Shown in pieces: positions 56,650-64,000 of a stretch of DNA of 64,000 bases. Source of the stretch: Clavulina sp. PMI_390 (lineage: Eukaryota; Basidiomycota; Agaricomycetes; Cantharellales; Hydnaceae); NCBI GenBank assembly GCA_015039315.1, contig WIDE01000017.1, positions 152,181 to 216,180 of the forward strand, read 5' to 3'. Every line of letters starts with the position of its first letter. Position 1 is the first letter of the stretch. The position numbers and the translations under genes are program-made. The notes beneath the pieces were generated by a model, which worked only from the letters and a program-made list of their open reading frames with translations, did not search any database and was not told where the DNA came from.

Positions 56650-59600
56650 CTACGAAGCGACAGGGAGTGCTACTGGACCACTCTGGACACCAGACTTCGC
56701 CTTGGTTGGCGATGACTTTTCATCGAAATCTTTATCCGCTGCTTCTTCTGATTTCCGGGCCTTCTTCGTATGCCCGAGGAGATCTAATGCGGTTGCCCAA
56801 AGGTTGTTACCGCTGAGCTTCTGTTCGTGCTGGTGGAGATTTGCATCAGCAGCCTTTGCCAGCCTCCGAGCCTCTGCAGGAGAGACATGAGATGATCAGG
56901 GATAGTCCATAGGATACAACAGCGATCTAACTCACCAGCCGTATCTCGCCGCGCGACCAAGCTGGACGGCGGAGGGTTCTCCCCCTCTAAAGCCCACGCC
57001 CAACTGAACGATGGTTCATTGAGCAGTGTGTGGCTTGCAGTGCTGTCCATGTTACCTCCGCTTTCTCCATCCCCGCCAACAGCCTTCTTCGCTGCTGATA
57101 CAAGCCTCTCCTCCATCTGCATGACAAGCTTTGCCGTCTCCTTTCTCGCCAGCTTGACTTGCTTCTCCCTCCGCTCTGCGACCTTTCGCGCCGCACTTGC
57201 GTACTTCTTGTCCCATATCGCTTGGCCCTCCAAGTAGCGTCGAGCTGCCGGCTCGGTGATGACACAGGTGAGCTCTTGCGGCCAATGGAGCGCGCGGATG
57301 TCAGCCTCAGGCTCCATTTCCCGGACCTGACCGTTCGTGGCGACACGCTCACGAAGCATATGGTTCTCAAACGGCAGACCCTACATGAGATATCAGCAAC
57401 CGAAGTTAGACTAAGTGAAAGGACAGCAAACGGCCGAACGTACCCCAACATCTGCGTACACGTAGGCGTGCCCAGCATAGCCTTTGCCACTCTTCGTACC
57501 GTGCGTCTCAAGATCGGGGAATGCAGATTTATTCCGAGACCACGGCTCAACAGTATCAGACAGGAATTCGCTGTTGCCCATACTAGATACTCCGGATGCG
57601 CCGGGTTTTCTGGATGCTGGGGTCGAGCCTCGACGGCGAGCGAACATGGAAGTCGAGAGACTCCTCACTGCAATCTTGGACGTCTGAGACTGGGGTTGAG
57701 ATTGTGCTGGAGGTGTAGCATCGTTGCCCAGAGCATCTGCTTCTGATTTTTCCTCCTCTGGTGATTCAGTAATCACGGCGGGCGCTCCTTCAGTGGATAA
57801 TGGCCTCTCAAGCTCAGGGTGCTCGAGCATGGGCTCGAGGACCGTCCCTTGCAGCTTTGAAGGCGACGTAGTTTGGGGTGGCAAAGAGGTTGAAGGGGAA
57901 CGAACATCAGGCGCTTTGGTGACGAATTTACAGAAAGCGGCCATCTGTAAGGTAAATATAAGTGATAGAGTTGATGAAAGTCTTTTGATGACTCACGGCA
58001 CGATAAGAGTATATTGCGGGCGTCGTGAATGTGAAGAGCGGCAAGACATGGCAGGTTTCTGGTGTTATTCGATTTGGTGCGCAACGAAATGAGACGCTCT
58101 GACGAATGTGGACGCAAGCGCTCCAAAAGCTCACCATCATAGACTTGGAGATGGACATCTGTAGGGCCGTACCGTCCCTCAATCCCTTGATAAGCCGGGT
58201 ACATTTCCACAATTTCGGGTTTGAGAGGGTATTTGGATGGATTCCCAGCTCGATGGGCCCTTTTGTTTCGAGTACAACAGCAGTGAGGACTCAAAGAAAT
58301 TACGAGCAGAATTGATCTCTTACATGAATACAATCTCATCCCGAATGCATTCCTTGTCACTAGCCATAATAAATAGGGGGCACAGACCTCCAAGACATGC
58401 GTTGACACTCGACAGGAGAGGATGTGTTAATTGATGGTTCCTGGTGTCCATAGTCAGATGGTTTGAGCGTTTGAACGATAGAGAATTAAACATACATGGC
58501 GGTTAATTGGATTTGACTGGTCATCTCGATATGTTTACCATCCAAGATGCCTCGGACAGGCTCTCCACGCTTGGTCGGCATAGGCATATAATCCAGACCA
58601 TAAGTCGGCTGATGATCATCACCCCATTTCCACGGCTTTGCATCCGAGGGTATAGTAGGGGTCGTGGATGGTATTTCCTTGGCATCCTTCTTCTCTTCTT
58701 CATGAGCATGAGCGATTGCCTCTGGTCCAAGGTTTGTGTCCCCTAGTACAGTTCGTGGTTCGTCGGAAGAGTTATCCGCCGAGGTGGTGGTGCCGCTCCT
58801 TGTAGACGGTGCAGAATCTTGGCCACCGAGTTTGGTACTTATGCCACGCCCAGTGTGCTTCGAGACTGTGGACTGGAAGGTATGGGTGAGATCTGAGCGT
58901 ACTTTCTGCGCGAACTCATCCGGCGGTGGGGGCCACAATGCTGAGGGCTTGTAAATACTCAGACCATAACGAGGAAGGACATCCTAAGGTCGGAGGGTAA
59001 TTAGCTCGGCCCTATAACATAGGAGGTGCAAGCACTTGCCGTAGCGGTATTTTCCACGGTACTTGGGAAGCTATGTGTCATATCGCACCATGGACTGACA
59101 AGGATTGCTCCAGCTGGCATGGGGAGCTTCCAGCCGTCCTTCTCGTTCCCGAGCTTCTCGAATCCAGGGATGGGTGCAGGAAGCACGGTGTCTCGAATGA
59201 CTTGGAGAAGTCCGATAACGAGATTGCCTCCAGCAGAATCACCATTCAATACAATTTGGCTGGGTGGCACTGGCTTGTGGAGAGCGCCAGGAGGAGGGTT
59301 GATCAGATAGAGATCTAGAAGGTGCACATTGGCTCAGCATTGGAAAGCGAAATATTCTCTCAGGAGCTCGATAACTTACAGGCAGCGATAGCATCTTGCA
59401 GCTGGCAAGGGAACGGATACTGTGGCGCGAGTCGATAGTTCACAGCAAATACTCTTCCATTCATTTTACTGCAGGGTTCACGATTAGCAGCCTTGCCACC
59501 TTGAAGGCTAGAAAGGATCGGCATACCGAGAGTAGCGTTGAACACAGAAGCGTTCCTGGTCTGTGCTTCCGAAGAAATAGCCACCTTTTCAGAGTTAAGT

Positions 59601-60401
59601 ATTAGCTTAGAATGGTGTCACGCCCCAAGATAGCTCGAGCTCACCTCCATGGAAGTAGAGCATGCACCGCATGGGATCAAGATCGGGAGTGTACGTCGTA
59701 TTGTCTTCTTTCGTAGGCTTAGTGCTTTGACTGGACCTCCTCTCACGCTCTGCTTTGTTCCATTCCTTCTTATTGGCGACCCAATTGGCATCGACGCCTG
59801 CAATGCCGCGGACCTGCCACCATCGAGTGCCACCAGTTATCTCCTTCGCTCTTTCTTCTCCTCCCAATGCGGCGATCAGGATTGGAGCGGCGGCGTCGCA
59901 GCAAGAGATAGGGACAAGGAGACGGATCGATGTGACTGTTGGTGGAGCTAATTTACACGATGGTGATCAGGCAACGAGGTGTGAGGAGAGAAAAGTCAGA
60001 AGCACGTACCAGGTATCCTTGTGTTACTAAACTGTTGTAATTCTTCGACTGGGTACCTGGGGGGACGACGTTTACCTCGGTTAGCAGTCAGTCAGCGGGC
60101 TTTGGGAGTATAGCCATACTTGGTTGCGGTCTCTAGGAATGTCTGCAAGGTAGTGGCATGGCGATAAGAGGCACAGTTTGGCGGGGTTCATCGAGCCAAA
60201 GGTCCATACCTTCACAATAACGAAAGCCTGAGCCGAGCCAGAACCATGTCCAAGTCCAATGTGCACACAGCGTCAGCGCCAACAGGGGCACAGCTAATAT
60301 CAGCCTCATACCTCGTCATACAAGAACTCATCCCGAGCCTTTGATTCCGCCGTGATACGTTTTCGAGCAAAATAGTGTTTTGCTATCGTGCCGAATAGCA
60401 T
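56650..60401 (-). CDS. Hormone-sensitive-lipase-type alpha/beta hydrolase with long C-terminal extension (about 965 aa, 15 exons)
   Basis: Exon 1 is 60312-60401, followed by exons of 18 bases (60210-60227) and 23 bases (60120-60142). The oxyanion motif H-G-G-G-Y is formed across an intron near residue 160. The nucleophile motif N-G-D-S-A-G-G-N-L lies near residue 236. L-F-I-M-A-S-D-K-E and R-D-E-I follow, and the catalytic His is likely in T-C-H-V-L-P-L-F near residue 558. This is the HSL/GDSAG class, serine esterases acting on acyl esters. A low-complexity insert of about 100 residues precedes D-L-D-Y-M-P-M. After R-A-M-A-A-F-C-K-F-V a further 380 residues form an extension ending in a Lys/Glu-rich helix (last exons 57444-57944, 56936-57380, 56650-56873). 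Intron 8 has a GC donor (59039-59038). Confidence 0.85.
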
Positions 60402-60897
60402 AGATGGCAGGTGTACACTGACACCCGCAACTAATTGTGCCATTGAGCCTCAAGATCCGGCAGGTTGTGGGAGGTGTGTTCAATCAGAAAAGCGAGGAGG
60501 CAAGACCTAGCCCTCGAGGGAGTTGATGGCAGAAGGAAGGGAGGCGCGGGAGCTATGGTTGGGAACAAAACTCATATAAGGAAAATGTGGAGCAAGTCCG
60601 GGGAGAGTTCACTGCTTCCGGGCAACCAAGCAGACGTCATCAACTTTCACGGGTGCGGATCCTTTCGTCGGGACCATTCAGTTCGGGGATCTCATGCAAT
60701 AAGGTCTCCGAGGTTGGGAAAAAAAAATTGTGCTTCGAATTCAGTACCCAAGTACTTATTCATGGCACACTCGCAAATACAATAGCATTCCGAAAAAAAT
60801 CTACATGATGATTTCAAATGAATAGAAGTAGATGCACAGCACAACACGCGCACAACGCTTGCGGATGACGAGCTGGGGGACGGGAGTATGTGAAAAG
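60402..60897. other. Intergenic between the lipase promoter and the coiled-coil gene 3' end
   Basis: Promoter of the hydrolase gene and 3' flank of the next minus-strand gene. No gene seen. Confidence 0.4.
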
Positions 60898-62000
60898 CTA
60901 CAAGGTCAGCGCCATAGGCGGCTCCATAGGGACCATCTGAGGGCTAGAATTAGAATCACTAGATTGCGGAGACGTCGAAAGTGCACTAACCTGATATCCA
61001 ATATTGCAGAAGCGCATGAAGTTGTTGAGGTTTTCTTCTCTGGACTTGCCAGCCGGGATATCGTAATTCGATAGCAAGGCCGTGATACTGTCCGTATCCA
61101 TCTTGAAGAGATCGGACATATCTTTGGGGAAATGCTCGCTGACTATAGGAGGAGTAACGTTAGGGCTAAAGTCTAGTGGTGGGACCGAGGAGCTGGACGC
61201 ACCATCTCCTGTGTTCATAAGCAGAGGCTGCATAGGCCCATGAAGGTTATTTGCACGCAGTTGCCCGTTCGCTCTGCGCGCTTCGCTGTAGTTACGAACG
61301 TCGCAGGTGAGATCAACGGAAGTATTCACATTGTGTTCCGAGGCAGCCACTTACGAATTTCTCATAGAATACTGAACCTCGTCCAATTGCCTCTTGTGGG
61401 CTGCGACACTTTCCTGAAGTTGCGGCGGGACTAGATCGCATGCCATTGTCAGCTAACATTGCCGCCAAATGAAGCGGCGTCGGAGACGCACTATGATATC
61501 CTAACTGCACTTGGACCTGTCTCTCAACCTCCTCCTCAATGATGTCCTCAATCTGCTGTTGGACTAGATTCCAGTGGTTCAGTGCCGAGGAAGGATACGG
61601 CTAATGTCTTTGGCAATTCACTCACTTTGACCTTTCAGATGTTCGACGATCTCGTGCTGAAGCACTTCACGGAGCAAATGCTCAATATCCTTTACCTTCT
61701 CCTCCTGTCTCCGATCTTTCTTGACAAGCTGCTTTCGCAGATCTGTGATCTGCTGTACAGCATTCAGCGCTGGTTCGTTCTGGATTTCTTGCACTCGTAT
61801 AGATGTTTGGTTCATAGTCTCAAACGTCCCCTGGGATGTGATGCCCGTCAGCGATCGATGGCGGTTGGGCGTGGCTATCGACTCACCCCAAGAGTCTCCA
61901 TGGTGTGCTTCATGATCGACATGAGCTCATGGATATTCTCCATGTCCGGAGGAGCGACCGTAGCCGCAACGGAGAGCGTAGGAGAAGGTGGGGCTGACAT
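60898..62000 (-). CDS. Coiled-coil protein of unknown function (about 284 aa)
   Basis: Start ATG 62000 (M-S-A-P-P-S-P-T-L-S). Five exons: the 38-codon first exon; one coding an amphipathic helix (L-R-K-Q-L-V-K-K-D-R-R-Q-E-E-K); Q-Q-Q-I-E-D-I-I-E-E-E-V-E-R; P-P-Q-L-Q-E-S-V-A-A-H-K-R-Q; and a last exon with D-M-S-D-L-F-K-M-D and S-R-E-E-N-L-N-N-F-M-R-F-C-N-I-G. Heptad patterning suggests a parallel coiled coil in the first 150 residues. The 3' end is uncertain: a GT-AG intron may be used after N-I-G-Y-Q, changing the last 30 residues. I do not recognise the family. Confidence 0.7.
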
Positions 62001-62740
62001 GATTGGACGATGTAGGTAGCGTTGAAGGAATACTCAAGTAGCCTCGATATCGACACAAGTGTCAGTGGATGGTTGAGAGCAGGAAAGTCGGATATGGGAG
62101 AAAAGCGACGACGAGGAGCTGTGGAAGTATGGAGAACCATGCGTTGGGATCTTTATATCTACGTCAGCGGACACGAGGTGATGGCTTGGAGGCCGCGAGG
62201 CTGAAGGATGGGGATTTGCTGGCGGCTATATCATCATCAGTCCACTCTGGATGATGAACAGCCGTATCTAAGAGACCAATAGGCGGTCGTATTGCAAGAT
62301 CAGGACCACCCCACCGTGGTGTCATGCAGAGGAATGAGCGACGGCGCATGGGCAGGTGTATGCACAGATGCGAGTCCAGATGCATCTAGGTAGCCAGTCA
62401 TAAATCGCTTGATTCTTCTAGCTAACATTTCATGGAGGCAAGGAAGCTACGGAACTACATAGACTTCTTGGCCATAACTGCTAGGAACAGTGCTACCTGA
62501 CCGCAAGTGTTCAACGCATTTGGTGAGAACCTTGCGTGCTCCAGGGATCAGGCCAAATTTCTGCATCGTTGCCGGAACGCGCCTTGAATAACAAGTGAAC
62601 ATATTATTTCGTTGAATGAGAAAAGGGCAGATGTGTGATGGCCATTGAAAAACGTGCCAGCTGCGTGGTCAACTTCGGAACCGAAGGCGACATCTCACAG
62701 TGACATAGTGTGACTCGATTTTCTCCATCCTAGCTGTGTC
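62001..62740. other. Divergent intergenic region, coiled-coil gene and GCN1
   Basis: Promoter region of both genes. A short first exon of GCN1 could lie in 62600-62735 but I could not place it. Confidence 0.4.
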
Positions 62741-64000
62741 GTGCTTGGCTGCGTTCTTGCTCACTCGTTTCGGTTGATCTTGCCCGCACTATCGCCCAAC
62801 GTGGCGTCCTCTAATCCAGAGAGGTCTAAAAGGAAAGCCCTCGCCAAACTTGTGGCGAGTGGTGCCAGCGAGCGCATCTCGCGGGGTGAAATCATAGCAT
62901 GGGTCGATGCAGCCAAGATTCATTCCTATGATGGCGAGGATTTCACGTTTCGTGACGACGAGGATGTGTTAGCAAAAGGTGACGATGATGACGATGATGC
63001 TAGCGAGGACGGCGGGAAAACTCCAAAGCAGGCTGATACCGCTAAGGCGTGGAGAGACTTTGTTTCGTTGTCGCGAAGACGCGTCATGGAGCCCGGAACG
63101 AATAGGCGTATTGATTTTCTTAAAGAAAAACTCATGTCGGTTGCGCTCACTGGAAGTAAGAGTGCTACCTGTAAAACTCCAATCAGCGGCCATGTTGACT
63201 CGATCGTCCTGGATTTTTAGCTCTGTTTGACCATCAAGCATGGGATCTGTTCGAAGTCATCGCGCTGACAGGTCCTCGGTATGTTGACTCTGGCTCCCGA
63301 TCCGCCGCTATCGATACTTTACGAGCCCTGGTTGCGCGTGATGCCTTGTTCGGAGGTGCAGATGATGGGCGAATCCCCGGTCTGCTCGAGAAGATCGTGA
63401 AATGGTTGGCCGATGAGTCTGCCAGAATATCATCCCTTTCCGCAAGAAGGTGCAGCCGAGCTCACTAGAGTGCCGATATTGGACGGAAACTAATGGTCAC
63501 GTTGCATGATTCCAGTTCCTCAGCGGCAAGCGAGCGATTCGCTCTGCTAACGTGGGCTTGTGCGATCCTCGACGAATGTCTGGCCTCTCTTGACGGTTTT
63601 TCGGAAACATCGTCTTGGAAGCCGTTGATTCTTTCTCTCGCTATCCTCATTGATTCTTTATCCGATGCCAACACCAAACCGACTATGAAACAGAGCGCCC
63701 TCGTGCAAACTCGCCGCTTGCTTCGCTCTGTGAGCTACACTTGCCGCCTATAGTAAATACCCTATCGCGACTGACCCTCATCCAGCATTACAGAACTATC
63801 CCATCCATCATTCAAACCCTTCTGGAAGCTACAAAGTCATCTTCAAGCCCAATCATCTTTTCATCTCTCCTGGGGGTATGCGTGGATGTTTCGATCCGAC
63901 TCAAGCCAGACACCAGAAAGGAAGAAGGGATGGGCTTCGTTCAAACGGCTAAGGCTCGCCATTCTATTTTTGCCTTGCGTGCACACATTCACTTACTCCC
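62741..64000 (+). CDS. GCN1: GCN1-like translational regulator, 5' part (cut by window edge)
   Basis: Visible exons end or start at 63155, 63221-63449, 63516-63729 and 63786 onward to the edge. The reading G-P-R-Y-V-D-S-G-S-R-S-A-A-I-D-T-L-R-A-L, then W-L-A-D-E-S-A-R-I-S, R-F-A-L-L-T-W-A-C and V-Q-T-R-R-L-L-R-S fits the N-terminal helical repeats of fungal GCN1, the ribosome-bound partner of GCN20 needed to activate the GCN2 eIF2-alpha kinase in amino-acid starvation. An Asp-rich insert (D-D-D-D-D-D-A-S-E-D) lies before the first visible intron. No in-frame ATG precedes the homologous part, so the true start is probably in an upstream exon; 62741 is only the beginning of the open frame. Confidence 0.7.

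Noticed and set aside
57411..57944. Separate gene starting at ATG 57944
   Set aside because: The preceding exons of the hydrolase join to it in phase and the join continues the lipase family sequence.
60081..60130. In-frame TGA in the 5' part of the hydrolase, suggesting a pseudogene
   Set aside because: A GTATGG donor at 60119 gives a 23-base exon that splices in phase past the stop and restores the family sequence.
1..64000. tRNA genes, transposons, CRISPR arrays, long terminal repeats
   Set aside because: I looked for T-loop strings, transposase or reverse transcriptase motifs and regular spaced repeats and found none convincing; a tRNAscan and repeat-masking run would be decisive.

Overview
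This is nuclear DNA of a filamentous basidiomycete, probably an Agaricomycete. Genes are cut by many short GT-AG introns (about 50-65 bases), exons can be as short as 14-18 bases, there are no operons, and recognisable genes are eukaryotic (RER1, GCN1, a hormone-sensitive-lipase-type hydrolase, a RING-H2 protein, an F-box protein). I cannot name the species. I saw no tRNA, rRNA, transposon ORF or CRISPR array.

Region 1 (1-10987) and region 3 (21427-44000) hold two gene families found side by side. The first is a Zn2Cys6 (GAL4-type) transcription factor family of 555-558 residues in seven exons: six intact copies (6048-8172 +, 8806-10987 +, 32234-34358 -, 35061-37198 -, 38340-40477 -, 41844-44000 -), the last exon of a seventh cut by the window edge (1-119 +), and a relic of an eighth (2947-2996 +). 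The second is a polytopic membrane protein family of 355-377 residues in sixteen exons: six intact copies (486-2475 -, 3495-5525 -, 21427-23501 +, 24604-26654 +, 27107-29168 +, 29735-31726 +). I rebuilt every exon of these twelve genes by hand; reading frames stay open and splice phases agree between paralogues. The left end shows the likely mode of growth: a unit of about 3.1 kb (membrane gene on minus, divergent TF gene on plus) is present twice, and the first TF has lost almost all of its body.

Region 2 (13046-20309) separates the two halves of the array and holds unrelated genes: an F-box protein, RER1 (ER-Golgi retrieval receptor) and a serine-rich probable nuclear protein.

Region 4 (45952-64000) is ordinary gene-dense sequence: a secreted Thr/Pro-repeat protein with two C-terminal repeat domains, a 1595-residue RING-H2 protein, an unknown basic protein, a TRIC-like membrane protein, an HSL-type alpha/beta hydrolase with a long C-terminal extension, a coiled-coil protein, and the 5' part of GCN1, cut by the right edge.

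The most interesting content is the paired expansion of a DNA-binding family and a membrane family, with shared upstream elements within subsets of copies. A link in function (sensing or transport controlled by the neighbouring regulators) is an inference from position only.
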